Shown: positions 33,857 to 44,990, counted from the stretch's first letter. The stretch: 64,000 bases of DNA from Gigaspora rosea (GCA_003550325.1 QKWP01000486.1:68714-132713), one strand, 5' to 3'. Notes: generated from the letters alone by a model not told the origin. Numbers and translations: made by a program.

Positions 33857-34575
33857 TAAGGATAGGAATTGGTTAAAAATTTTTAGTCGATTAGTCAGTC
33901 GACTAAAACTGTTAGTCATCGACTGACTAAAAATTGACTAATCGATTAATCAACTAGTCGATTAATTGACTAATTGACTAATCGATTAGTCGACTAATCG
34001 ATTAGTCGACTAATTGACTAATTGATTAGTCGCCTAATCGATTAGTCGACTAATCGACTAGTTGACTAATCAACTAGTCGATTAGTCGATTAATCGACTA
34101 GTTGACTAATCAACTAGTCGATTAGTTGATTAATCGACTAGTTGATTAGTAAATTAGTAACTAACTGACTAATCAACTAGTTGATTAGTTGATTAGTCGA
34201 TTAATCAATTAGTTGATTAATTGGCTAGTCAATAAATATACAAAAAATGAATACCAGGAATATAGCAATGAAAATATGAAATAGATGATTAATCTTATTG
34301 ACTAATTGACTAATTGATTAATTGATTAATTGACTAATCGATTAGTTAACTAATTGACTAGTCGATTAGTCGACTAATCAATTAGTCAACTAAACAATTA
34401 GTCGACTAATCGACTAATCGACTAGTTGACTAATCAACTAATCGACTAATCAACTAGTCGACTAATCGACTAATCAACTAATCGACTAATTGATCAATTG
34501 ACTATAAAAAAATTTAGTCGATTAGTCGACTAATCGTCGACTAATCGACTAATGACTATATGATTCCTATCCTTA
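33857..34575. mobile_element. 719-bp element built of palindromic GACTAATCGATTAGTC repeats
   Basis: Ends TAAGGATAGGAAT / ATTCCTATCCTTA with a perfect 8-bp duplication CATGTGAT (33849-33856, 34576-34583). Almost the entire body is reiterated GATTAGTC, GACTAATC, AACTAGTC and TTGACTAA octamers in both orientations, so any part can pair with any other. Only about 80 bp in the centre (34225-34300) is unique. Confidence 0.92.
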
Positions 34576-34751
34576 CATGTGATAATTTTAGATACGCAGA
34601 GATTATAAAGATACATGGAAAAAATGGTGAATCTCAGTGCTTTCTTTCTTCACTTGTCTTGTTACTTGTTCTCTTCGGTGCCTGATTATAATCTGGCTCC
34701 TATCCCTCCTGCCCTCTCTCATTCATTGCACCCAGCACCTAGTGCCCTGCC

Positions 34752-35030
34752 TGTTGTCATGTATAATGAGTTAAATGCACCGCACCATAGCGTGGGCTCG
34801 AACTCATTAATGTTGTCATATGAACTGAGTTGAATGTGCCGCACCATAGCGTGGGCTTGAACTCATTGAGGTTGTTATGTGTATCGAGTTGAATGCGCCG
34901 TACCATAGTATGGGCTCAAACTCGCTATTATAAAAATTGATGTTGTATGTAATGAGTGGAATGTGCCGCACTATAAGTGTGGACTTGAATTTGCTATTAG
35001 AAAAAAAAAGATGCGCCATACCTTAGCGTT
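34752..35030. repeat. ~63-bp tandem repeat, four units
   Basis: Each unit carries AATGYGCCGCACCATAGCGTGGGC followed by TYGAACTCATT and TGTTGT, with growing divergence to the right. The element at 43575 holds one such unit (near 44010-44040). Confidence 0.85.
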
Positions 35031-35152
35031 AGCGATCCTCTATTATGCTTCGCCACGTGACATTTCACGTGTATATTGAACAGTTATGAGCACAGTATAT
35101 GTAGAGTTGTTATGAGTATGTGTAGAGTTGTTATGAGCACAGTATGTAATAG

Positions 35153-35402
35153 CAGTGTTATCACTTGGACATTTTTTGGACATTTTGGACATTTTTTCAA
35201 ATTAAAATTATTAAAATTTTATTAAGATAATTTATTTTAATTTTTTCACCAATAAGTCCAGCACCTAAAAAAATATATAATTATATATTTTTTATATTAC
35301 TTTATTGATTAGTTAAACATGGGACATAGGCTTGGACGATTTTGGACAATCTTGGATGTTGGACAAAAAACATAGTATGGACATGTCCAAGTGACAATAC
35401 TG
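35153..35402. mobile_element. 250-bp hAT-like MITE
   Basis: A perfect 8-bp duplication TGTAATAG (35145-35152, 35403-35410) flanks terminal repeats CAGTGTTATCACTTGGACAT / ATGTCCAAGTGACAATACTG. Further TTGGAC motifs lie inside both ends. Confidence 0.93.
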
Positions 35403-36559
35403 TGTAATAGTAGAAGAGAAAAGTAAAGGAGTGGAGCATAGCTTTGTATTGGATTTATTGTGCAAAAACAATTCAGGTATTTACCTATCACTATGGCTAC
35501 CAGTGTTGGGCTGGATATTGGACATGGACATTGGACCACTCATGTCTAGTCCAGTCTAATCCATTGGACCAGAAGGGGTTGAACATTGGACATTGGGTAA
35601 CATTAAAACAGCATATAATTATGTAACAATTAGCCTATTATACTTGATTTATTATAATATACTTAGATGCAAAGATAAAATTCAAATAATTTAACAATTT
35701 AAAATTAACTATACTTACTACTATATGCTTCTGAAAATAAGCTACCTTTTTTGAATAATTATAGACACAAAAAATTTGGAAGTAGCTTATTTTTAGATAT
35801 AATCAGTTTTTGGTCAATTATCAATAGTTATTACATAGTAAAGTTTAAATTCTACTATATAAATCGATTATTAGCACTTAAGAAACCTGGTTGGAAGACT
35901 AAACTATATATATTCTGGAAATTTTATTAAAATAGGAGTACTTTTTATTATTTAACTAATTTTTATATTTAATGAATATATTTTGTTAATAATTTTTTAA
36001 TCTCTTTATTGAACATAAAAATTAATAAAAGTTCTTCAATTTTGTTATAAATTTTAAAGTATATGTATTTTGATTTCCTAAATAAGTTTATACAAGCGAT
36101 TTTAATCAATTTGCTTAGTAAAGTTTGGACTTTACTATGTAGCAACTTTTATTGATTGTTGGTTAGCCTATTTTCAAATCAAAGATATTTTTGAGTTTTT
36201 TGACCAAAGAGGGATAGCTTATTTTCAGAGGTGGCTTATTTTTGGCAATATATAGTATAAAAAACTACTAATTTTAGTAAATGCAATAGAATCAGCTTAA
36301 TTAATAGAATAATAATTATTATAAAATTACTATATATATACATAGTGGAGCTTCAATCTAAGTTTGACAATTTGAATTGATTCTTCAATCCAAATCAATT
36401 TATATATTCTGATTAGAGATTTTTAATCAGATTGGTCAAAGAACTTGAATATCAAATCTAAGGATATACTTAAATGCTTACTTTAAATATGTATAATTTA
36501 ATGCAGATTTAATTTGGATTTGATAGAATCCAAATGATCTATCAAAAATAAAAAATTTT

Positions 36560-37010
36560 TTTTTCTTCTTCGAACATCTCGCCAGACTCAATATCCCAGC
36601 TTACGGTTCGTATCTAGTCCCCAACTATCGAGTTCCCGCCATGAACCCCAACTCCCACCTCGACTTGCTATACCAAGCTGTAACCTTTATAGGGAGATCC
36701 TCCGGAGAGGTAAGATTATTATCTGATAACCCCCGGGTGCCTCAAAGATCCCTGCAGGCGATGTTCTGCACCGGCGCCTGAGTGCCGGATTTTTATAGTT
36801 CGAGGGAACATCAACCCCCAAATTCTAACCAATGCTAGGCGCCCCCAAGTTTGCAGGCAAAGATCTTCCTACTATATCTTGTGACTTCGGTTACTTCCAA
36901 ATCAAGATTCTAACTCAATTCGCTTCACAGCCACAAAGTCTTAAAATAACGGCTGCCCATTTAGATACGTCATACAGCAGGACCCCGGACATCTCTCATA
37001 TAGGTCATAA
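36560..37010. other. GC-rich island of unknown nature
   Basis: This segment is far richer in G+C than anything near it, with sharp edges (starts CTTCTTCGAACATCTCGCC, ends GGACATCTCTCATATAGG). No convincing open frame, domain or RNA gene on either strand. Its right edge (ACCCCGGACATCTCT) recurs inverted at 39738-39752, suggesting it is one end of an element nested in the 35501-40158 block. Confidence 0.55.
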
Positions 37011-37218
37011 TTGATCTGCATGAATTTAGATGTTTTTGCTACCCCTAAAATTAAGTAAATTTGCTAAAAGTTGGATTATTACATATAAATTTTATAGTAA
37101 TTTGCTAAAAACTAAATTATAACATCTGGCATCGGGTAAATAAATAGTGCAAATTTTTTAAAACTGTAATTAATAAAAATCTGTGCAAATTTGCGACCCT
37201 GCCAATGGCTATTAAAGA

Positions 37219-37251
<33 letters not shown>

Positions 37252-37374
37252 AATATTAAATGCTAGCTAATTTTTCACATATTAAAAATATTCTACAAAT
37301 AGTCAATTATAAAATTTTACAAAAATAATAAAAAATATATATTTTTATTAAAAAAAAAAATTACAACATATTAC

Positions 37375-38040
37375 AAGAGACACCACAAAAAGGCCTTAGA
37401 GACACCACAAACACTATAAAGACACCACACAAATACCACATAAATGCCATAAAGACACCACTGCACGCCGTACAATCGCCGTAGAGACACCGTACAATCG
37501 ATGTAAAGAAACTGTACAATCACATAGAGACACTGTACAAACGCCGTAGACACTGTAGAGACCCCGAACAAACGCCGTAGAGACCACGTACCAAGAAAGA
37601 AATACCAGAAAGGACGACTCCAACGACGAAGCACCAAAATGGGCAGCTCCAGTGACGAAATACCCACGAAACAAACCCCTAATATGAAACTTTAGTACAC
37701 AATAAAACACGAAAAGAAATATAAAGCGTCGAAATGGACGACTCCAGTAACGAAAGCACCGATATAGACGACTCCAGTAACGAGAACCCACAAAGGAAAG
37801 TACCAAAAAAGTTAGTACATGCAAAGTAACAAGACATGCCAAACTTAACAAATACATAGGTTTACAGACGAAGAAAGAAATTGTATACTTACCAAGCCCC
37901 ACCATGAACCGAAAAACTACGCGGGCACTTGAATGGGCAACACCGTCGACGAAGAACAAGCACCGGAATGGACGACTCCAATGACGAAAAAAGACTCCAA
38001 CGAAAGAAGTACCAAAGTGAACAGCTCCAACGACGAGATC
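37375..38040. repeat. Degenerate minisatellite and GACGACTCC motif repeats
   Basis: From 37375 to 37590, 15-20 bp phrases of the type AGACACCRTACAATCGCCGT repeat irregularly. From 37600 to 38040 the phrase GACGACTCCARYGACGAA recurs at least five times. Long minus-strand open frames here (e.g. 37414-37959) are a by-product of this repetition. On the plus strand short frames from the ATGs at 37734 and 37933 read DDSSNE-type repeats, possibly remnants of a repeat-containing protein. Confidence 0.65.
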
Positions 38041-38440
38041 CCAAAAATCAAAAAAAAAATTGGTCAGTTAAAAAGTATTAAAAAAAGAAAAAAAAATTTT
38101 AACTTATCTGATATAAGTTATGATCTTGTGTAACTGATACCGTTTTGCCGGCTCCAGAATGGTCCCTTTTTTGCATGATAAAAAAATTTAAATTATGGAT
38201 AAAAAAAAATGTTATTAATTTATTAATAAATAAAAAATTATTAAATAAAAAAAAATAAAAAACTTAAAAATTTAATTTATAAGTTATATAAAAAATAAAA
38301 AAATAAAAATAAAAATAATAAAAAAAAAATCGGTAAAAAATAAATATAAAAATAAATTAATTAAAACCCAAAAAAAATTAAATTAAATAAATAGAATACT
38401 GTAAAAATAAAAATAAAAAAAAAAGAAAAAAAGAAAAAGC

Positions 38441-38972
38441 NNNNNNNNNNNNNNNNNNNNNNNNNNNNNNNNNNNNNNNNNNNNNNNNNNNNNNNNNNNN
38501 NNNNNNNNNNNNNNNNNNNNNNNNNNNNNNNNNNNNNNNNNNNNNNNNNNNNNNNNNNNNNNNNNNNNNNNNNNNNNNNNNNNNNNNNNNNNNNNNNNNN
38601 NNNNNNNNNNNNNNNNNNNNNNNNNNNNNNNNNNNNNNNNNNNNNNNNNNNNNNNNNNNNNNNNNNNNNNNNNNNNNNNNNNNNNNNNNNNNNNNNNNNN
38701 NNNNNNNNNNNNNNNNNNNNNNNNNNNNNNNNNNNNNNNNNNNNNNNNNNNNNNNNNNNNNNNNNNNNNNNNNNNNNNNNNNNNNNNNNNNNNNNNNNNN
38801 NNNNNNNNNNNNNNNNNNNNNNNNNNNNNNNNNNNNNNNNNNNNNNNNNNNNNNNNNNNNNNNNNNNNNNNNNNNNNNNNNNNNNNNNNNNNNNNNNNNN
38901 NNNNNNNNNNNNNNNNNNNNNNNNNNNNNNNNNNNNNNNNNNNNNNNNNNNNNNNNNNNNNNNNNNNNNNNN
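38441..38972. other. Assembly gap (532 Ns)
   Basis: Run of N flanked by A-rich sequence on both sides; true size unknown. Confidence 1.
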
Positions 38973-39017
<45 letters not shown>

Positions 39018-39158
39018 AAAAAATTAAAAAAAAAAGATCGAAAATAATAATAATAAAAAAAACTGTTAAAAATAAAAAAATAAAAATAAATAAAAGAGAA
39101 TCGAATTAAAAAAAAATTTTAAAAAGAATAAGTATATAACGTGAGAATAAAATTAAAT

Positions 39159-39190
39159 TCCAGTTATTCCTTATTATAGGAATAACTGGA
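39159..39190. repeat. Perfect 13-bp hairpin
   Basis: TCCAGTTATTCCT / AGGAATAACTGGA separated by six bases. No T-run follows that would suggest a terminator. Confidence 0.9.
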
Positions 39191-39790
39191 AATTTACTTA
39201 TATTCCTACTATTGCGTTTGAATTTTAAATTAATAAATAAAAAAATCGGAATAAAAAAAATAATAATAAAAAAAGTAAATAAAAAAACCGTGTTTTTTTA
39301 CTTTATTTATTTATTCATTGTAATAATAATAAAAAAAAGAATAAAAAAACATGTTTTTTTACTTTATTTATTTATTTATTTATTTTCACAAGTACTAATC
39401 AAATCTGCGTAATATATAAAAATAAAAAAAAATAAATAATACACGTAGTGTACAAATCTTTTTTTAAACAAAGTAAATAAAAAAATAACGTGCTTTTTTT
39501 ACTTTATTTATTTGTTTATTTATTTATTGTTTTTAATGCTTTTATTTTCCCGATGTAATTCTCCCAAAAAAAGGATAAATTGCTAAAAATAAAATATAAC
39601 ATGTGTAAAATCTTAGTAATTCGCTAAAATATTCAATTATGACCCGTTTTAAAAATAACTTGAATTTGCTAAAATTTAAATTTGGACTTTAGATCAAATT
39701 TGAATCAATTTGCTAAAAAAAATATGACATATATCAGAGATGTCCGGGGTCCTCGTACAGCTAACCGGCTGGCTCTTGAATTTCGCCTTT

Positions 39791-39856
39791 GGGAGGAATT
39801 GAACTGGCAACCTTTTGATTTGCATTCTCGGAGCATAACCGCTAAGCTATCGACCT
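39791..39856 (-). other. tRNA-like (tRNA-derived) sequence
   Basis: On the minus strand there is a good A-box (TAGCTTAGCGGTTATG) and a B-box-like AGTTCAATTCC at normal spacing for a tRNA of about 72 bases, and a D stem AGC/GCT. The acceptor, anticodon and T stems do not pair properly, so this is not a working tRNA. It more likely is a tRNA-derived SINE head or tRNA pseudogene inside the 35501-40158 element. Confidence 0.5.
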
Positions 39857-40644
39857 GGAAGACTAAAAATAAAATTAAATAATTGTTAATTTTTAAAGTT
39901 ATATATTAAATAGAATTCTTTTATTATTTAGGTTTATATAGAATTCTATTGCAAATTATACTAATTTAGAATAAATTTAAATTATTTTATTATATTGATT
40001 TAAATAGAATTTTGTTGTAGCTTATATAATAATAATTTTAAAAATTTTAGTAAATAGTTGGACATATTGGACCTGGACTATGTCTATGCATATGTCCAAT
40101 GTCCAGTCCAGTCCAATCATGTTAAAATTAGATGAACATATGTCCAATGCCAATACTGATGGCTACATAAGATAGAGTCATATCAGCTTTGTATTGGATC
40201 TGTCATGATTGTATAGTGATTTGCTATAAAAAAAATTCGGTTACTGTACATACATACTATAGTAGTTATATAAGTTTGGATAGAGTTATATCTGTTTTGT
40301 ACTAAATCTATCGTGATTTGTATAGTGATTGCTGTGAAAAAAAATCGGTACTTACGAGCTATAGTGATATAAGTGGATCAATAAGATTATGAGGTAGATT
40401 AATTATGTCACAAAATATTGTCAGTCCCGTGATCTACAAGCCATTCGGACTATAAATTTACTTTGGATTAGGGCTGTTAATCGGTCCGGTCCGGACCGAC
40501 GGTCCTTCGGTCCGTCAAGGGACCGGGCCGGTCCAGTCCTTTTTAGGACGGACCGAAAGGACCATCGGTCCTAATAGTAAATATCAAATAAACTAAATTT
40601 TATCTTGATAATACGCATTTTGAAACAACTATAAAATGTTGTTT

Positions 40645-41536
40645 TAGAGGTTGTACCCGAAATAAATTTCAAATTCCGGATAACCCGCCTGTTTACCAGA
40701 TTATTACTGGGTCACAAACCGGATTGTTTTGAAAAATCTGGGTTACCCGGGTGACCCGGTTGACCCAGTTTGTTGATTGGCTAATGCAAAATTGAGGTAG
40801 CTCTTAAGGGTATGTAATTTTTTTAGAGGTGTACCCGTTAAAAAATTTAAGCTCCGGGTTACTCACCGTTTACAATATTATAAAATGGGTCATCTTAATA
40901 ATCCGGGTAACCTGGTTTTTTTTTTGATTGATTGATGCAAAATCATAAATTCTCTTATATGCATTTTTTTAAAAAACTACATATAATGATAATGGTAACC
41001 GATAAATTTATTTAATTTTTATGTATAAACTTTAATATATAAGTTTAACTGGCCTAAAATTCATTCAGCAAATTTTACAGGTGCTCCGAGAATCATGATA
41101 ATAGCTGTAACATAATCAGTTTATTCTCCAACGGCTAGAGGCCGTCGGAAAATAAACTGGGTTTAAATAATAAANTAATGATAATGGTAACCGATAAATT
41201 TATTTAATTTTTATGTATAAACTTTAATATATAAGTTTAACAGGCCTAAAATTCATTCAGCAAATTTTACAGGTGCTCCGAGAATCATAATAATAGCTGT
41301 AACATAATCAGTTTATTCTCCAACGGCTAGAGGCTGTCGGAAAATAAACTGGGTTTAAATAATAAAATTTAAAATGACCTCACTTCCAACGGACATATGT
41401 ACTGTACATACGTTTGTACGTCACATTATCATGCTTATGGATAATAAATCTGGGTCACCCAGTTTACGAAGCTATGACCCGGTTGACAGGTGTTAACCGG
41501 GTTACCCGGGTAACGCTTATACGGGTACAAGCTCTA
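40645..41536. mobile_element. 892-bp hAT-like element nested within the previous one
   Basis: A perfect 8-bp duplication TGTTGTTT (40637-40644, 41537-41544) flanks ends TAGAGGTTGTACCCG / CGGGTACAAGCTCTA. The subterminal regions are rich in GGGTTACCCGGGTGACCC-type motifs in both orientations. The centre holds a 192-bp direct duplication with an N at the junction. Confidence 0.93.
40984..41367. repeat. 192-bp direct repeat with an N at the junction
   Basis: TAATGATAATGGTAACC... at 40984-41174 recurs at 41176-41367 with very few differences, separated only by the single N at 41175. A true tandem duplication is possible; an assembly join of two overlapping reads or haplotypes is at least as likely. 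Confidence 0.85.
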
Positions 41537-42966
41537 TGTTGTTTTTGGTTAAAATACAATTACAAAACCCTTAGTTGGTTAAACAAGATTAAACCACGTT
41601 TAATGTATAATGTAAATGGGCTGTTGTTAATGTTAATAAAATAGAAAAATTTATTAATGACAGCAATTGCGTGATCAGTTGATTTACAATTTGCACTGTA
41701 TTTGTGCGAAATAACGCCTATGGGCATTATTTTGGAACAAAGTTTGAAACAAGCTAATGATTATTTTAGCCAAGAATTTTTAATGATAAAAATTATAATT
41801 TGCATTTGACTAAAATTAACTATTAGCTTGCCTCAGACTCGTGATCCAAAATGCAAATATAGTATATTGTTCAAATCTGAAATAAGTGTAATCTGCTCAA
41901 TCCCATGTAAGTAATGAATGTACCATTATTGTCAAATTATAGATTATCAGTTTTTCAATATCGGTACACATTAATAAGGATTTATGTATAATGTGGATCT
42001 CTGGATTTAAAGATTACAACGGCAATGCCAAAATATCGCATACTAATTTGGCTAATTTATTTTGAAAATCAAATTTGCATACTTTCTATTAAGCATATTA
42101 TGGATAATTAATTATTGTTGAAACTTAATGAAAAAAATTATTGTTGTATTGTGATGCTAAGATAGTAATACTAGTAAATTTAAAAAATTTCATCTAATAG
42201 CATTCAAACTACGATTGGAAATAACCCGATACTAGTATACTTTATTTTTTATATTTTTTTTATTAAATATATTAAGTTTATAAATTTTTAAGTGTTTGAC
42301 AGACATGTAAATGCTAACAATATTTTATTAATAAATATTTTTTTCTATACAAGTAACATCTAATCGTTTTGTTGATTTACTTTAATTTTCTCATATATTA
42401 AGCCAATTCTTGTCTCGAATCAGTACAAGATTGAACATTTGGAATGCCCAATTATGATTATATTATTCAATCAAATTATCAAATCTTAAATAGTTAAAAG
42501 TGACAAAATATCTTTTTAACTGATTTAAACTATAATGTTCATATTTACGAAATTAATTAAATGAGTTATTTTGCTATATTAATTTACTATATTATTTTTT
42601 AATCCATAATTTATGTATAACTAAAATTATCAAACGTATTAATATCATATAAGCAAATATTATTAATTTGAAAAGCTTATTGTAATTCTTTATACTGACC
42701 AACTTAATTTCACAGTTATAGCAAAAAAGTATTATATTGATCATCGGTCCGTCCGGTCTAGCTCTATTCGGTCCTATTTCGGTTCTGGACCACGTCCGGT
42801 CTGGTTTTTTAAAAGACCGGCCGGTCTTTTAACCAGGACGGACCAATTAACATCCCTATTTGAATCAAAAAAAGCTCTAACTAAGAAACTTTCTCAGAAG
42901 AATTTTGAATACCAAGTAAATTTATAATCTGAATGGTTTGTAGATTTTTTGTGACATGACTAATAT

Positions 42967-43571
42967 AAACCTAGAATTATGTTAGTTTTGTATTGGATCT
43001 ATTGTGTAAAAAAATCTAGTTACTGAACTTACTGGCTATAGTAATGTAAGCAATTTAGATATAGTTATGTTGGATGCATCATGATTTGCAAGTGATTTTC
43101 TGTAAAAAATTCGGTTACTATACTTACAGCCTATTGTGATTAGATAAGTGATTTAGATAGGTTATGTTATGTAAGTTTTTTAATAGTAATTTATGTAAAA
43201 AAATCGATTATTGTGTTTACTAGCTATAATGACATTAAGTGATTTAGATAGAATTTTGTTAGTTTTGTATTGGATGTTTGTGAATTGTAGCGATTTACTG
43301 TAAAAATTCGGTTATTGTACTTATATACTATTGTGGTTACATAAAGTGATTTAAATATGTTATGTTAGTTTTGTATTGGATATATCATGATTTGTATAGT
43401 GATTTGCTGTAAAAACTTCGGTTATTGTACTTACGGGCTATAATAGCATGAGTGATTCAGATAGGGCTATGTTAGCTTTTATTATAATGATTTTCTATAG
43501 ACAATTCGATTATTGTACTTATGAGCTATAGTAATATAAGTAATAATCAAATTAATATTTACTTTTAGGCT
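42967..43571 (-). repeat. Intron-like repeat array, copy B (last part)
   Basis: About six units, ending at the phrase TTTTAGGCTTTA, which in copies A and C leads directly into the 3' side of the TPR exon. They match units at 57861-58460 in copy A one for one. Confidence 0.85.
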
Positions 43572-43574
43572 TTA

Positions 43575-44948
43575 GCCCTATGTGTTGACGAAGTCACGCT
43601 AGGGATATTATCGCGAGGATCACCCCTTGTGGCTTGTATAAGTAAGACTTATATGGAAGACAATGGACATGCATATGATTGTATGCATCATGGATTTGCA
43701 TATGATTGAGATTCGGATTTTCATATGATTATGGTTATAGACATGCAGATAGTGCAGGTGAGTAAGACTATAAGAGGATACATGTGGCGTAATTGAAGAA
43801 TTTAGTGCTTTCTTTCTTCGTTTGTCTTGTCTTCTTGATCTCTTCACTGCCCGATTTCGATCTGGTTTCTTCGTGACTGGCCCACCACCCCCTCCCTATT
43901 TTTTCCCAAGAGAAGACGAAGTTGCTACCTGCTGGTTGTCCTGCATAAAAAGAAGTAAAAAGGAAAAAGAAAGAAATGAGAAAAGAAAAAGTGAAAGTAA
44001 AAGTTGAAGTAGAATGCGCCACACCATAGTGTGGGCCCGTACTTCTGATCCTCATTTGTACTTCATCACGTGCACACAGTGAACGCATACAGTGACAAGC
44101 TTATGAATAATATGTAAATAGAGTAAAATTGGTAAAGTACAAGTATAAAAATGGCATTTCCCAATTTTGCTGACACAGCCACTTTCTTGACATCCCATTT
44201 TACCGACACCCTATTTCATTTCGTCGACAGCTATTTGTGAATTAACTTTCATTTGTAATAATATATGTCGTGCGTCAGATTAGACCCGGCCTAAATTAGA
44301 TTAGGGTTAGGGTAAAATTATGGTAAAGTTAGGGTTAGTTTAGGCCAGTTGTTGCCGATCATTTAATGCTGGTTAACTGATAGTACGTCGGATTCAATCT
44401 GACGCAAGTTTTAATCTGACGCACAACATATATATAAATAGATAACAACTGATTATTAATTCATAGCGAAAGCAATAGATCGATTACGATTATCTTATTT
44501 TAAATTTTTCCGCATTTTTATTACAGTTTTTTTGGCTATATAGCAAATCAAAATGATATTCTCACAGCCTGTAATAATTTGAATAATTTCCATCATTTTC
44601 TATTTTATGAACAAAATGATTGATAATCAAAAAATATAAAGCTAATCTATTTGTGAAGCTTTATTAATAGCTGTCGGCGAAATGGGTGTAGGTGAAATAG
44701 AATATCAGTCAAATGGGATGTGGAGAAAGTGGATTCAGGGAAGTAAACTGTTGGGAAAATGTGTTGTCGGGGAAATGTGCTGTCGGGGAAGCGGGCTGTC
44801 ATTGAAATGGCATCAGCGAAATTGGTGTCGGATAAGTAGTTTTCGGCGAAGTTTATCGAATCCTATGAAAATAGTAGTGAAGGTGGAGCACTACTCCCAT
44901 ATGTATCTCTGTAACATCATGTTTAATAAAGTATCCGAGTGAGAATAA
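43575..44948. mobile_element. Insertion between array and TPR exon, copy B only
   Basis: In copies A and C the array phrase AGGCTTTA is followed at once by TCTG(TT)ATGAAGATAC; in copy B 1.37 kb intervene. The left part (43575-44110) is homologous to the repeat at 33716-35144, and the right end (TATCCGAGTGAGAATAAT) matches the end of the element at 33396-33715. The middle is the GTCGGCGAAATG foldback described next. This looks like a composite or a longer version of the element family at 33396-35144. Confidence 0.65.
44155..44870. mobile_element. Foldback (FB-like) element with nested MITE
   Basis: The left arm has phrases like TTTTACCGACACCC and TTTCGTCGACAGCTATT; the right arm has AATAGCTGTCGGCGAAATGG and repeated GTCGGGGAAATG. 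Between them a second inverted repeat, TATGTCGTGCGTCAGATTA / TAATCTGACGCACAACATA (44265-44434), marks a nested MITE with TTAGGGTTAGGG-like sequence inside. Outer ends are not exact. Confidence 0.65.
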
Positions 44949-44990
44949 TATCTATTATGAAGATACTAACATTTACAAATACCTATATAT

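Larger units (their letters stand above)
33716..35144. repeat. Dispersed repeat shared with 43575-44110
   Basis: Starts CCCTATGCATTGACGAAATC and shares with 43575-44110 the phrases TATTATCGCGAG, GCATATGATTGTATGCA, CAGTGCTTTCTTTCTTC, and ACCATAGYGTGGGC, ending in GCACGTGA-like sequence. Here it is interrupted by the element at 33857-34575. No coding frame is conserved between the two copies. Confidence 0.7.
38041..39658. other. A-rich low-complexity DNA around the gap
   Basis: Mostly A/T runs, with a perfect hairpin at 39159-39190 and three hairpins of the form AAAGTAAATAAAAAAA...TTTTTTTACTTTATTTATT between 39270 and 39530. No gene. Low complexity is the likely reason the assembly fails here. 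Confidence 0.7.
35501..40158. mobile_element. 4.66-kb hAT-like element, transposase not found
   Basis: Array copy B is split by this block, which is flanked by a perfect 8-bp duplication ATGGCTAC (35493-35500, 40159-40166). Ends are CAGTGTTGGGC and GCCAATACTG, and TTGGAC/GTCCAA motifs are clustered in the first and last ~130 bp, as expected of transposase binding sites. It holds a GC-rich island, a degenerate minisatellite, a 532-bp gap, A-rich low-complexity DNA and a tRNA-like sequence. No hAT transposase blocks are visible in the readable part; one could lie in the gap only if short. Confidence 0.85.
40469..42858. mobile_element. 2.39-kb hAT-like non-autonomous element
   Basis: Ends TAGGGCTGTTAATCGGTCC and GGACCAATTAACATCCCTA form the terminal inverted repeat. 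Both ends continue with GGTCCGGACCG-rich foldback sequence. The 7-bp flanks TTTGGAT (40462-40468) and TTTGAAT (42859-42865) are one-mismatch copies of the target. No transposase is visible. It contains the element at 40645-41536; the rest (41545-42735) is noncoding AT-rich DNA. Confidence 0.85.
40397..42966. mobile_element. TGTCACAAAA foldback MITE, copy 2, split by a nested element
   Basis: Left half at 40397-40468 (GATTAATTATGTCACAAAAT, CCCGTGATCTACAAGCCATT) and right half at 42859-~42966 (TTTGAATC...TTTTTTGTGACATGAC) are the two halves of the 177-bp element seen whole at 57682-57858. It sits in array copy B at the position matching copy A, so its insertion predates the duplication. Confidence 0.88.

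Noticed and set aside
33857-34575. Simple microsatellite or centromeric satellite
   Set aside because: Defined terminal inverted repeats and a perfect 8-bp target duplication show it is a discrete inserted element.
37371-37959. Long minus-strand ORFs (up to 181 codons) rich in Leu/Val/Cys/Tyr
   Set aside because: They follow from the degenerate minisatellite on the plus strand; two frames overlap, composition is repetitive and there is no domain or splice context.
39791-39856. Functional tRNA gene
   Set aside because: A- and B-boxes are present but acceptor, anticodon and T stems do not pair; kept only as a tRNA-like remnant.
43768-44088. 106-codon minus-strand ORF and overlapping plus-strand ORF
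   Set aside because: Both lie in a dispersed repeat, frames are not conserved in the homologous copy at 33716-35144.
44300-44335. Telomere-like GATTAGGGTTAGGGT sequence
   Set aside because: Only one or two units, interrupted, inside a MITE; a similar phrase sits inside the foldback at 18600. No telomeric array.
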